Shown: positions 8,671 through 18,227 of the stretch, piece by piece | Layout of the letters: every line of letters starts with the position of its first letter | Position numbering within the stretch: position 1 is the stretch's first letter | Source of the DNA: Caldicellulosiruptor morganii | GTDB taxonomy: Bacteria > Bacillota > Thermoanaerobacteria > Caldicellulosiruptorales > Caldicellulosiruptoraceae | Assembly: GCF_026810225.1 (NCBI RefSeq) | Contig: NZ_CP113865.1 | Coordinates: 535,001 to 599,000 of the forward strand | Reading direction: 5' to 3' | Length of the DNA stretch: 64,000 nucleotides | Position numbers and translations under genes: made by a program | Notes under the pieces: model-generated | What the model saw: only the letters and a program-made list of their open reading frames with translations | Database searches by the model: none | What the model was told of the DNA's origin: nothing

Positions 8671-9520
8671 GCAAAAAGCAGCGCTTTTATCGGTTTTTTC
8701 TAATACCGCTTTGATTTTGCTCAAAGTTACAGCCGGTGTGATCATGGGTTCGGTTTCGGTTATCTCAGAGGCCATTCATTCAGGAATTGATCTTTTAGCA
8801 AGTGTTATAGCGTATTTTTCAATTAAACAGGCAAAAAAGCCGGCAGACAGCGACCATCCTTTTGGACATGGCAAGTTTGAAAATGTCTCTGGTGCATTTG
8901 AAGCTATTTTAATATTTTTGGCTGCCATCCTGATAATTTATGAAGCAATAAAAAAGATAATAAACAAAGGAGAAGTTGAGAGCATTGAAGCCGGACTTGC
9001 AGTTATGTTAATTTCAGCTATTGTAAATCTTTTTATATCTTCAAAGCTGTTTAGGATTGCCAAAAAGACCGATTCTGTTGCTTTGGAAGCTGACGCGATG
9101 CATCTTTTTACTGATGTGTTTACTTCATTTGGAGTGTTTCTGGGTCTTGTTTTGATTAAGTTTACGCATATATACATCCTGGACCCTGTAATAGCCATAA
9201 TTGTTGCCTTGATGATAATAAAGGCTTCTGTGGAACTTACCCGGAAGGCTTTGTGCGACCTTGTTGACAGGAGTCTTCCTCAGGATGAGATAAAGCTGAT
9301 AGAGGATATCATAAAAAGATACTCCCAGGTGACAAGTTATCACAAGCTCAGAACAAGAAAGAGCGGTGACAGAAGAGAGATTGATGTCCATATCCGAATG
9401 GAAAACTCCACAACCCTGATTGATGCACATAATCTTTGCAATATGATTGAAGACGAGATTAAAAATGCCCTGCCCAACTCCTATATAACAATCCACATAG
9501 AGCCAGAAAATGAAGAGTGA
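8663..9520 (+). CDS. Cation diffusion facilitator metal exporter
   Basis: A 285-residue CDF-family divalent cation/proton antiporter with about six helices and a cytoplasmic C-terminal metal-sensing domain. The transport-site motifs are visible: HSGID in the second helix and EADAMHLFTDVF in the fifth, plus DHPFGHGKFE in the first loop. The upstream NiCo-type riboswitch points to Co/Ni efflux rather than zinc. ATG 8663 gives the usual CDF N-terminus (DKQKAALLSVFSN). The gene converges on the toxin-antitoxin pair. Confidence 0.9.
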   Translation: MDKQKAALLSVFSNTALILLKVTAGVIMGSVSVISEAIHSGIDLLASVIAYFSIKQAKKPADSDHPFGHGKFENVSGAFEAILIFLAAILIIYEAIKKIINKGEVESIEAGLAVMLISAIVNLFISSKLFRIAKKTDSVALEADAMHLFTDVFTSFGVFLGLVLIKFTHIYILDPVIAIIVALMIIKASVELTRKALCDLVDRSLPQDEIKLIEDIIKRYSQVTSYHKLRTRKSGDRREIDVHIRMENSTTLIDAHNLCNMIEDEIKNALPNSYITIHIEPENEE

Positions 9521-9521
9521 T

Positions 9522-10016
9522 TTATTTTTCTTCAACAATTTCTAAAATTTGGTCATACAAATCTTTGCCAATATAGATTTTATTTTTTATTAATTCATCA
9601 AGAAATGGTTTAACATTTTGAATTAGCCCTTTTTCTTTAGCTTTAATTAGAATACCAATAGTACCTGTTACTTTTAAACCAAATAAGTTTGCATATTTTC
9701 TGGCAAGATAATCATCAATAATGCAAAGTTCGGCACCTATTTCTTTTGCTAAGATTATTACCTCTACTTCGCCCTTATGCAATGAAGTCGAAAAAAATTT
9801 TTTAGCTTCTTCATTTTTAATTTTTTCTATGACAATAAATTCATACTTTTCCACATTTACTCTTTTATCTTCAGGACTGCTTAATGCAACTTCTTCGTAT
9901 ACAGCATATGGAATATAAACTTTTTCATAAAGAGATTTTAACAAAGACAGTTTGTTAATAGAGTTAAATGCAATTATTGGAGTTGAATTAACAATTACTT
10001 TACGCATTTTGAACAT
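9522..10016 (-). CDS. PIN-domain putative toxin nuclease (DUF3368 type)
   Basis: A 164-residue PIN-fold protein. Acidic active-site candidates are the N-terminal Asn-Ser-Thr-Pro segment (IVNSTPIIAF, where a classical PIN has Asp), Glu in LHKGEVEVIILAKE (about 92-105) and Asp in CIIDDYLARKYA (about 114-121). The N-terminal Asn is the DUF3368 variation. It overlaps the upstream UPF0175 gene by 17 bp, a translational coupling typical of toxin-antitoxin pairs. Likely an RNase; ATG 10007 is an alternative start. Confidence 0.8.
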   Translation of the reverse strand: MFKMRKVIVNSTPIIAFNSINKLSLLKSLYEKVYIPYAVYEEVALSSPEDKRVNVEKYEFIVIEKIKNEEAKKFFSTSLHKGEVEVIILAKEIGAELCIIDDYLARKYANLFGLKVTGTIGILIKAKEKGLIQNVKPFLDELIKNKIYIGKDLYDQILEIVEEK

Positions 10017-10260
10017 CCTCTTCTATTTCGTTTGGGTGGTCAAAATGAAATATTGAAATTCCTTGCTCAGCTAAATATTTTATGAATTCTCCCTCACTGA
10101 GATTTGCAAGTTCGGCTGCCTGACCAATTGATAATTTTTTTTCTTTATAATACTTTGCAGCAATTAACTTCTTTATTTCAGCAGATAATTTGTTTTCATC
10201 TTCCCGCAAAGCTAAGAATATTTCAAAAGGGAGTTCTATATTAATATTTTTATGCATCAT
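10000..10260 (-). CDS. UPF0175-family antitoxin-like protein
   Basis: An 86-residue protein of the UPF0175 family: a short N-terminal beta strand, helices, then a small HTH-like segment (LSIGQAAELANLSEGEFIKYL). These pair with DUF3368 PIN proteins, as here, and probably act as antitoxin and autorepressor. The second Met (MHKN) is an equally good start. An extended -10 promoter lies 37 bp upstream. Confidence 0.78.
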   Translation of the reverse strand: MMHKNINIELPFEIFLALREDENKLSAEIKKLIAAKYYKEKKLSIGQAAELANLSEGEFIKYLAEQGISIFHFDHPNEIEEDVQNA

Positions 10261-10296
10261 TTATGCACCTTCCTTTTTCTAACGAGTTTTATTTAT

Positions 10297-10305
10297 ATTA
10301 TAGCA
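10297..10305 (-). promoter_or_regulatory. Extended -10 promoter of the toxin-antitoxin pair
   Basis: On the minus strand TGCTATAAT (10305-10297), about 37 bp before the antitoxin start. No good -35 at 17-18 bp, as is common with extended -10 promoters. Confidence 0.5.
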
Positions 10306-10347
10306 TTATTGATAGATAATTTCTGCAACAATCACAATTTTTCTTTC

Positions 10348-10376
10348 TTGACATAGAAAGTGCTTTGATTTATAAT
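10348..10376 (+). promoter_or_regulatory. Perfect sigma-A promoter of greA-lysS
   Basis: TTGACA (10348-10353), exactly 17 bases, TATAAT (10371-10376): full consensus. It drives greA 104 bp downstream. Confidence 0.88.
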
Positions 10377-10479
10377 TGTCAAAAGTTAAAATGTTCAGGC
10401 ATAAATTATATGAGAGCAAACTAAAATTAATCTTAAAAACAAAAATTAAATTTTGTCTATAGAAAAAGGGGAGGAAAAA

Positions 10480-10968
10480 ATGGCAAGAGAAATGGATACA
10501 GCAAAGTTTCAACTTTCGCGTGAAGCCTATGAAAAATACTTGAAGGAACTTGAAATTCTTAAAACTGTTAAAAGAAAAGAGGTTGCTGAAAAGATAAAGA
10601 TTGCTCGTTCATTCGGTGACCTTTCAGAAAATTCTGAATACGACGAAGCCAAAGCAGAGCAGGCAGCTTTGGAAGAGAGAATTGCATACTTAGAAAAGCT
10701 CATAAACAATGCAAAGATAATTGACAAAGATGAGGTTTCAACCGATTATGTGGGAATTGGTACAAATGTGAAAATTCAGAATGTGGATACAGGCGAAGTG
10801 GTAGAATATTCTATTGTAGGTTCAAAAGAGGCAAATCCTTTTGAGTTCAAAATCTCCGATGAGTCGCCTGTTGGCAGAGCGCTGATGGGCAAAAAGGTTG
10901 GTGATATTGTGGAAGTTACTGTTCCCGCTGGAAAGTTCAGATATAGGATACTTGAAATATCAAAATAA
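10480..10968 (+). CDS. greA: Transcription elongation factor GreA
   Basis: A 162-residue GreA that rescues backtracked RNA polymerase by stimulating transcript cleavage. The N-terminal coiled coil (about 1-75) carries the acidic tip in [13 protein letters not shown], and the C-terminal FKBP-like domain has [12 protein letters not shown]. The frame opens upstream at TTG 10453, but ATG 10480 is chosen because GGGGAGG sits six bases before it. It is 24 bp before lysS, a common pairing in clostridia. Confidence 0.96.
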   Translation: MAREMDTAKFQLSREAYEKYLKELEILKTVKRKEVAEKIKIARSFGDLSENSEYDEAKAEQAALEERIAYLEKLINNAKIIDKDEVSTDYVGIGTNVKIQNVDTGEVVEYSIVGSKEANPFEFKISDESPVGRALMGKKVGDIVEVTVPAGKFRYRILEISK

Positions 10969-10986
10969 AAAAGATGGAGTTGGTGA

Positions 10987-12480
<1,494 letters not shown>

Positions 12481-12485
12481 AAAAG

Positions 12486-12526
12486 AAAAAAGGGCAGTTC
12501 ATTTTGCAAAAACTGCCCTTTTTTTA
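12486..12526 (+). terminator. Rho-independent terminator after lysS
   Basis: Stem AAAGGGCAGTT / AACTGCCCTTT around 12490-12520 with a T run. Its tail runs directly into the next promoter's -35 box. Confidence 0.9.
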
Positions 12527-12553
12527 GACACTATTTTTGAGTTGTGCTATAAT
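12525..12553 (+). promoter_or_regulatory. Sigma-A promoter of the COG3580-COG3581-COG1924 operon
   Basis: TAGACA (12525-12530), 17 bases, TATAAT (12548-12553), 42 bp before the first gene. Confidence 0.75.
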
Positions 12554-12594
12554 AAAATAGGATATTTAAAAGGTGAAAAAAGGAGTTATGGCGC

Positions 12595-13596
12595 ATGAAG
12601 ATAGCAATCCCCCATGCACTTTTGTACTATTATTATTTTCCTCTTTGGGACACGTTATTTAAAGAGCTCGGCTTTGAAGTTGTTGATACCGGAATAACAA
12701 ATAAAGATATACTTGACAAAGGTTCCAAGGCGGCTGTTTCGGATATCTGCGCACCGATTAAGATTTTTACCGGGCATGTCATAGAAGGGCTTGAAAAGGC
12801 AGATTATGTTTTTGTTCCAAGGTTTGCGCGGATAAAAAAGCCGGAATACTTTTGTCCCAAATTTATGGGGCTTCCTGATATAATTGAAGGGACTGTTGAG
12901 GGAAGCAGCAAAAGAGTAATCTCTCCCATAATATATGAAAAGGACAATGAAAATATTAGTTCACCAAGGATATACAATGTTCTGACAGAAGTCTTTGGTT
13001 TTTCTCACAGAGAGCTGAGATTTGCTTTAAAGAAAGCTGAAGAAGTATTTTTGAGGTTTAAGAATTTGCTTCACAGCGGTCTTAGCTGTGATAAGGCGCT
13101 TGAGAGCTACAGGTTTGGACGTTGGGAAGAGGATTTGAAAAGAGTGAAAAAGGATGGAGAAGTGACTGTAGCTGTTCTGGGGTATGTTTATGATGTCTAT
13201 GACTCTTTTATAAGCATGGATGTGATAAAAAAGCTTGAAGCAATGAATGTCAATATAAAAACCTTTGAGATGGTGCCAACAGATGTGGCATATGCAAACC
13301 TGAAACACTACAGAAAAAACCTGTTCTGGACGTTTTCAAATAGAATCCTGGGAGCAGGTCTTTTCTATCTCAAAGACCCGGAGGTTGACGGTGTGATTCA
13401 TGTCACAGCATTTGGATGTGGACCTGATGCGATTGTGGGAAGGTTTTTGCAGTATGAAAGTGATATTGCCGGAAAGCCTTTTACAACTTTGAGAGTTGAT
13501 GAGCACACAGGCGAAGGACATATGCTGACAAGGCTTGAGGCATTTGTGGATATGCTAAAGAGAAAAAAATGGGCAAGTGTGTTGCATGAAGTTTAA
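12595..13596 (+). CDS. COG3580 2-hydroxyacyl-CoA dehydratase/activase-associated protein
   Basis: A 333-residue DUF2229/COG3580 protein related to 2-hydroxyglutaryl-CoA dehydratase subunits. Cysteines that could bind an iron-sulfur cluster occur in AAVSDICAPIK (about 51), EYFCPKF (about 88) and TAFGCGPDAIVG (about 273). The C-terminal DEHTGEGHMLTRLEAF is the family signature. GGAGTTATGGCGC precedes ATG 12595. It is 18 bp before its COG3581 partner and followed by a COG1924 activator. The substrate is unknown; in several firmicutes this trio is fused in one large protein. Confidence 0.82.
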   Translation: MKIAIPHALLYYYYFPLWDTLFKELGFEVVDTGITNKDILDKGSKAAVSDICAPIKIFTGHVIEGLEKADYVFVPRFARIKKPEYFCPKFMGLPDIIEGTVEGSSKRVISPIIYEKDNENISSPRIYNVLTEVFGFSHRELRFALKKAEEVFLRFKNLLHSGLSCDKALESYRFGRWEEDLKRVKKDGEVTVAVLGYVYDVYDSFISMDVIKKLEAMNVNIKTFEMVPTDVAYANLKHYRKNLFWTFSNRILGAGLFYLKDPEVDGVIHVTAFGCGPDAIVGRFLQYESDIAGKPFTTLRVDEHTGEGHMLTRLEAFVDMLKRKKWASVLHEV

Positions 13597-13614
13597 TGCG
13601 GAGGGCAATTAAAA

Positions 13615-14766
13615 ATGAAGGTTTCTTTTCCGTATATGGGGTCAGCAATAGTATATAAAAAGCTTTTCGAGTTTTTGGAGCACGAGGTTATAATGCCGCC
13701 AAAGCCAACCCAAAAAACAATGGACCTTGGAGTAAAGTATTCACCCGAGTTTGCCTGCATTCCTCTCAAGATGGTGATGGGCACATATTTGGAGGCTATT
13801 GAAAGAGGGGCAAAAGTGCTTGTCACATCCGGTGGGCATGGCCCGTGCAGAGCAGGTTTTTATGGTGATACCCACAGAAATATATTAAAGTCACTTGGCT
13901 ATGATGATGTTGAACTTATTATATTCGACGCACCGCAGGATAACTGGAAGGCGTTCTGGCAAAATGTCCAGAAAGTCCGAAACGGTCTTCCATGGCATAA
14001 GATTATAAATAGAATGTATACATTATACAGATTTGTGCAGAAGTTAGATGAGCTTGAAAAGATGGTGCAAAAGATAAGACCTTATGAAATCAACAAGGGG
14101 CAGACAACACAGGTCTGGAATGAAATCCAGGAAAAGTTTGATAAAATAAAAACACGAAAAGAACTTTATGAAGTGTATGAAGAATGCAAAAAGATGCTTC
14201 TGAGTATTCCAACAAAAGAGGTTGATGAAAAAGACAGGATTAGAGTAGGGATTGTTGGTGAAATTTACGTTGTTATGGAAAGTTCAATTAATTTTGGTAT
14301 AGAAGAAATTCTGGGCAATCTTGGTGTTGAGGTTGAAAGAAGCCTTTATCTTTTTGAATGGATAAATGACAATCTGGTTCCATGGGTATTGCGCCCCAGG
14401 AGGTTTAAAGAGATAATTAAAAAAGGGCAGAGGTATATAAAGATTCTGATAGGTGGACATGCTGTGGAAACTGTTGGGCACATTGTGGACTTTAAAGAAA
14501 GAGGATTTGACGGGATAGTCCATCTTATGCCATTTGCATGTCTGCCGGAGCTTGTGACACAGAGTCTTATACCAAAAATTTCAAAAGAACTTGATATCCC
14601 AATTTTATCTTTGCCTATTGATGAGCAAACAGGAAAGGCAAATATGTTAACAAGAATAGAAGCCTTCATTGACCTTTTGAGGCACAGAAAAAAGGGAAAG
14701 ACCAAAGAAGTCTTTGTGGATGAGCTTCAACAACATGCTGAGGAAGAAAGGGTTGTCATGGTATGA
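13615..14766 (+). CDS. COG3581 2-hydroxyacyl-CoA dehydratase-like protein
   Basis: A 383-residue partner of the preceding gene, with the same overall pattern: N-terminal SFPYMGSAIVYKKLFEFL, conserved Cys in SPEFACIPLKM, GGHGPCRAGFYGD and MPFACLPE, and the same ending (DEQTGKANMLTRIEAF) as COG3580, showing the two are paralogous. It overlaps the activator gene by 4 bp (ATGA). Probably forms a complex that receives an electron from the activator ATPase. Confidence 0.82.
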   Translation: MKVSFPYMGSAIVYKKLFEFLEHEVIMPPKPTQKTMDLGVKYSPEFACIPLKMVMGTYLEAIERGAKVLVTSGGHGPCRAGFYGDTHRNILKSLGYDDVELIIFDAPQDNWKAFWQNVQKVRNGLPWHKIINRMYTLYRFVQKLDELEKMVQKIRPYEINKGQTTQVWNEIQEKFDKIKTRKELYEVYEECKKMLLSIPTKEVDEKDRIRVGIVGEIYVVMESSINFGIEEILGNLGVEVERSLYLFEWINDNLVPWVLRPRRFKEIIKKGQRYIKILIGGHAVETVGHIVDFKERGFDGIVHLMPFACLPELVTQSLIPKISKELDIPILSLPIDEQTGKANMLTRIEAFIDLLRHRKKGKTKEVFVDELQQHAEEERVVMV

Positions 14767-15722
14767 AGAGTATCTACATAGGTGTTGATGTTGGGTCTGT
14801 TTCTACGAATGTTGTTGCCATTGATAGAGATGTCAATGTTCTTTTTAAGACATATATAAGGACAAATGGGCAGCCGATCGACTCTGTGAAAGAGGGAATC
14901 CGTCAGCTTAAAGAAAGCCTTGGCGATGTGGAAGTTCTGGGGGTTGGCACAACCGGCTCTGGAAGGCAGCTTGCCGGTGCCATCCTTGGTGCAGATGTAA
15001 TCAAAAATGAGATAACAGCACACGCAACAGCAACAATCCACTTTGTGCCGGATGTCAGAACAATCTTTGAAATAGGCGGACAGGATTCGAAGATAATAAT
15101 TATCAAGGACCAGATGGTTGTGGACTTTGCAATGAACACTGTGTGTGCTGCCGGGACAGGGTCTTTTTTGGACCATCAGGCAGAAAGGCTCAAAATTCCA
15201 ATTGAGCAGTTTGGGGACCTGGCGCTGTCGGCGAAAAATTCTGTCAGGATTGCGGGAAGGTGCACTGTATTTGCAGAGTCGGATATGATTGCAAAGCAGC
15301 AGTTTGGTTTTTCAAAGGCGGAGATAATAAGAGGGCTGTGTGATGCGCTTGTTAGAAATTACCTGAACAACGTAGGAAGGGGTAAAAACTTAGAGCCGCC
15401 TTATGTTTTCCAGGGCGGGGTTGCGGCAAATAGGGGTATAAAGGCTGCATTTGAAAGGGAGCTGAAAAGTGAGATTATCGTCCCTGAGCATTTTAACGTT
15501 ATGGGTGCAATAGGCAGTGCAATACTGGCAAAGGACTACATTGAAAAGAATAAAGTAAAGACAAACTTCAGAGGATTTGATGCTGCAGACATCGAATTTA
15601 CAACATCATCTTTTGAGTGCAAAGGATGTTCCAACAGGTGCGAGGTTGTAAGGGTTGCAATGGAAGGAAAGGTCATTGCAATGTGGGGCGACAGATGCGG
15701 TAAGTGGACAAATTCCTTATAG
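14763..15722 (+). CDS. COG1924 ATP-dependent activator (HgdC/BadF-like) of 2-hydroxyacyl-CoA dehydratases
   Basis: A 319-residue ASKHA-fold ATPase. Phosphate loops are IGVDVGSVSTN (about 5) and GTTGSG (about 62). The two Cys that bridge a [4Fe-4S] cluster between monomers are in NTVCAAGTGSF (about 129) and AGRCTVFAESD (about 167). A C-terminal extension adds CKGCSNRCEV and a later Cys (about 285-310), a second possible metal site missing from minimal HgdC. Family members hydrolyse ATP to inject one electron into a dehydratase. Last gene of the operon. Confidence 0.88.
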   Translation: MKSIYIGVDVGSVSTNVVAIDRDVNVLFKTYIRTNGQPIDSVKEGIRQLKESLGDVEVLGVGTTGSGRQLAGAILGADVIKNEITAHATATIHFVPDVRTIFEIGGQDSKIIIIKDQMVVDFAMNTVCAAGTGSFLDHQAERLKIPIEQFGDLALSAKNSVRIAGRCTVFAESDMIAKQQFGFSKAEIIRGLCDALVRNYLNNVGRGKNLEPPYVFQGGVAANRGIKAAFERELKSEIIVPEHFNVMGAIGSAILAKDYIEKNKVKTNFRGFDAADIEFTTSSFECKGCSNRCEVVRVAMEGKVIAMWGDRCGKWTNSL

Positions 15723-15729
15723 AATATTC

Positions 15730-15763
15730 AAAAAACCATGGGCAGTATCCCATGGTTTTTTCA
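15730..15763 (+). terminator. Rho-independent terminator after the activator gene
   Basis: AAAAAACCATGGG / CCCATGGTTTTTT perfect stem with a six-base loop. Confidence 0.9.
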
Positions 15764-15877
15764 TTTTAAGTTCACAAAATTTAGTTATATATTATCATCA
15801 GGAAAGTGATATAATAAAAGTAAAGAAAACTTATAAAGAAGGTCCTGTGTTATGTCCGAGGGGTAAGGGATTATATA

Positions 15878-16275
15878 ATGTCACTTCTTTTGAAGATGTG
15901 CGCTATAGAGTCATACCCGGGGAAAGAAGATGAGCTCAAAGAATTTGTGGAAAATGAACTGAGTAGTATGCATGTCTTTTACGATGATGATGGTCTGAAC
16001 AACCTTTTTGGAGAGAGAGGGAAAAATCCCAGAGTGCTTTTGAATGCACATCTTGACTCTTTCGGCAGTGAACAGATGAACAAAAATTGGATGATGGAAG
16101 TGGTGTACGATGAAAAAACCGGCAGAATAAAAGGAAACGGTACACGTCCAGTAGGTGCTGATGACAGGTGCGGGATCGCAATAATTCTGGCTCTTTTGAG
16201 ATTCACAGACTTTAGTTTCAAATTTCTCTTCACAACTTCCTGCGAAGATGAGCACAGAGGAGTGAGATTTTTTAT
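15878..16275 (+). pseudogene. M20/M42-like metallopeptidase, 5' part (split by IS element)
   Basis: N-terminal half of a zinc peptidase. Metal ligand motifs are NAHLD, GADDRCG and TSCEDEH. Deleting 16276-17633 joins this half to the part at 17634 in frame, with VRFF running straight into DDHPEFFKG; the joined gene is 741 bp, 246 residues. As it stands the frame runs on into the element and stops at 16336 with foreign residues, so the product lacks its last metal and catalytic region. ATG 15896 (MCAIES) is an alternative start. Confidence 0.82.
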
Positions 16276-16360
16276 CAGAAGTATAGCAAGAAGACTCCAT
16301 TTTCTACAAGATGGAGATGAATTGATAAAAGTGTGATAAAATGTTTCTGGGTGATGTCAA

Positions 16361-17578
16361 GTGTACAAAACACAGAAAAATCATATAAGATGTGATAAGA
16401 AAACATACAAACTTTTGCGAAAGCTCTGTCACTTTTCTAAAAACCTGTACAACTTTGCTCTGTATCATATAAGACAGCACTACTTTCAAACCCATGAACA
16501 CCTGCGATATGAAAGCGTATACCATCTTGTGAAAGAGAACAAAAACTACAGACTTTTGCCATCACAGGTTGCTCAGCAGACACTTATTTCGGTGGATGAA
16601 GCTTTTAAATCTTTTTTGAACCTTTTGAAAGCCAAAAAGGAAGGAAAGATAAAAGAGAAAGTTTTAATGCCAAGATACTTACCCAAGGATGGGATGTATC
16701 AGATAGTTTTCCCAAAAGACCAGTTCAAAATAGAAGACAGAAAAGTGAGACTGAGTCTTGGTAGAAACTTTTCAAAGGAGTTTGGGGTAAAATACTTATA
16801 TTTTGATTTGCCAAAAAACATTGCAGGCAAAAAGATTAAAGAAGTCAGGGTAATCCCGAGATACCATGGTAAATGGTTTGAGATTGAGTATGTGTATGAG
16901 GAAAAGGAGCATGATTATGAACTTGACAAAAACAGAATATTGGCAATAGACCTGGGGTTAAACAACTTTGCAGCGGTGGTTAGTGCCATTGGGACTGCCT
17001 TTTTGATAGAAGGCAGGTTTTTAAAATCAGTCAACCGATGGTACAACAAGGAAAAAGCAAGACTGCAAAGTGTATACTCCAAACAGGGAATCAAATATGG
17101 CTCAAAACTTGCTCAAATTTCTCTTAAAAGACAGCATATAGTTGAGAACTTTTTAAATCAGGCTGTGAACTTTGTAGTTAAGCACTGTCTGGAAAATAAA
17201 ATAGGAGTAGTTGTTGTGGGCAGGATGAAAGAGATAAAGAAGGGTATAGAGCTGGGGAAGGTGAACAATCAGAGCTTTGTTGGAATACCATACAAGAAGT
17301 TTAAGAGAAAATTAGAAGCAAAGTGCAGGTTGTATGGAATAGAGTATGTGGAGGTAGAAGAAAGTTACACCTCACAGAGGTGCAGCAGATGTGGGGTGGT
17401 TGACAGGAGTAACAGAAAGCACAGGGGCTTGTATGTATGCAAGGAATGTGGGAATGTGGTGAATGCGGATATAAATGGGGCGATAAACATACTTTTAAAG
17501 GTAGCTGGTGAGTCTGCGATAAAGCAGATAATCAGTAGTGGGTGTGTGAACCACCCTGTGAGAATAAGGGTAGCTTAA
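16361..17578 (+). CDS. tnpB: TnpB family RNA-guided endonuclease
   Basis: A 405-residue TnpB. The N-terminal helical/beta recognition part (about 1-190) is followed by RuvC I AIDLGLNNFAAVV (Asp about 194), a RuvC II region (VVVVGRMKEIKKG then VEVEESYTSQRCS), a zinc finger CSRCG...CKECG (about 347-370) and RuvC III VNADINGAINI (Asp about 374). TnpB uses an RNA derived from the element's right end to cut the empty donor site and so promote element retention. The RuvC II Glu is not in the usual place (see findings). GTG start with GGGTGAT seven bases upstream. Confidence 0.93.
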   Translation: MYKTQKNHIRCDKKTYKLLRKLCHFSKNLYNFALYHIRQHYFQTHEHLRYESVYHLVKENKNYRLLPSQVAQQTLISVDEAFKSFLNLLKAKKEGKIKEKVLMPRYLPKDGMYQIVFPKDQFKIEDRKVRLSLGRNFSKEFGVKYLYFDLPKNIAGKKIKEVRVIPRYHGKWFEIEYVYEEKEHDYELDKNRILAIDLGLNNFAAVVSAIGTAFLIEGRFLKSVNRWYNKEKARLQSVYSKQGIKYGSKLAQISLKRQHIVENFLNQAVNFVVKHCLENKIGVVVVGRMKEIKKGIELGKVNNQSFVGIPYKKFKRKLEAKCRLYGIEYVEVEESYTSQRCSRCGVVDRSNRKHRGLYVCKECGNVVNADINGAINILLKVAGESAIKQIISSGCVNHPVRIRVA

Positions 17579-17633
17579 AATGCTGCCAAACTTCTCATGA
17601 AGCCTTCACCTTTTTAGGTGGATGGTAGTTCAC
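17500..17633 (+). ncRNA. Candidate omega RNA at the right end of the TnpB element
   Basis: Established knowledge: TnpB guide RNAs come from the 3' end of the tnpB transcript and continue past the right end, so the guide would be host sequence from 17634 onward. Here the last 55 bases after tnpB include a CACC/GGTG hairpin. Boundaries are inferred, not seen. Confidence 0.35.
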
Positions 17634-17976
17634 TGATGATCATCCCGAGTTTTTCAAAGGTGTAAATCTTGTGATTGGACTTGACAGGCGTGGCTTTGGC
17701 GATGTTGTCTGCAGCTACGGTGGAAAAGATATATGTTTTAAGAATGAATGCATTGACAAAGTAGTTGAAATGGGAAAAAGCCTGGGGATTCCGGCAAAGA
17801 GAGAGAAAAGTCCTCATATTGCCGATATAAGATACATTGCCGATAGGTTTGGGATAAGCAGTTTCTGTCTTTCTGTAGGTTATTACAATCCTCACACTCC
17901 ATCCGAGTATGCGGTGCTGGATGAGGTTGTCAGAACGTATGATTGGATGTGCAGAATTTTGGAATGTGTGCACTAA
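17634..17976 (+). pseudogene. M20/M42-like metallopeptidase, 3' part
   Basis: C-terminal half of the peptidase begun at 15878. It continues DDHPEFFKGVNLVIGLDRRG and contains ADIRYIADRFG and a typical C-terminal helix. It has no ribosome binding site of its own. A GTG at 17671 opens a 101-residue frame that is unlikely to be translated. Apart from the insertion the frame is intact, so the disruption looks recent. Confidence 0.8.
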
Positions 17977-17987
17977 AATAGTCTTTT

Positions 17988-18014
17988 AAGGTCCCGGGTA
18001 ACGGGACTTTTTTG
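17988..18014 (+). terminator. Rho-independent terminator after the split peptidase
   Basis: GTCCCG (17991-17996) / CGGGAC (18002-18007), five-base loop, six T. Confidence 0.85.
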
Positions 18015-18134
18015 TATTGTGTTTTTAATTTTCATTGGGTATAATGTATTAAAATGTACTTTGAGCTTACACTGTTTCGCTTCTCTTTAAGAGAAAAAAT
18101 CGTTAAAAAAATCCATGATGGTACAAAAAACATG

Positions 18135-18163
18135 TCGACATAAGTTTTCAAATATTATACAAT
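18135..18163 (+). promoter_or_regulatory. Candidate sigma-A promoter of ilvE-ilvD-ilvB
   Basis: TCGACA (18135-18140), 17 bases, TACAAT (18158-18163), 65 bp before ilvE. A second TATAAT at 18040 has a poor -35. No T-box or leader peptide is visible in the 250-bp leader. Confidence 0.6.
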
Positions 18164-18227
18164 AAATAATTAATCATCTCTGGATTTCAGTAAAAAAATC
18201 AATATACAAACAGGGGGAAATGTTTCA

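Larger units (their letters stand above)
16276..17633 (+). mobile_element. TnpB-only IS200/IS605-type element inserted in a peptidase gene
   Basis: A 1358-bp insertion whose ends are fixed, within a base or two, by restoration of the host reading frame. The left flank is TTTAT, as expected for an element inserting 3' of a short AT-rich target without target duplication. The left end holds hairpin CTCCAT/ATGGAG (16296-16316). The right end holds a CACC/GGTG hairpin (17608-17621) and finishes in GTTCAC. It carries only tnpB; there is no Y1 transposase tnpA, so movement would need one supplied in trans. Confidence 0.82.

Noticed and set aside
15655..15933. 92-residue ORF across the activator terminator
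   Set aside because: Overlaps the activator end and a terminator; no coding character.
17977..18227. T-box leader before ilvE
   Set aside because: No specifier stem, no T-box sequence and no terminator before the gene.
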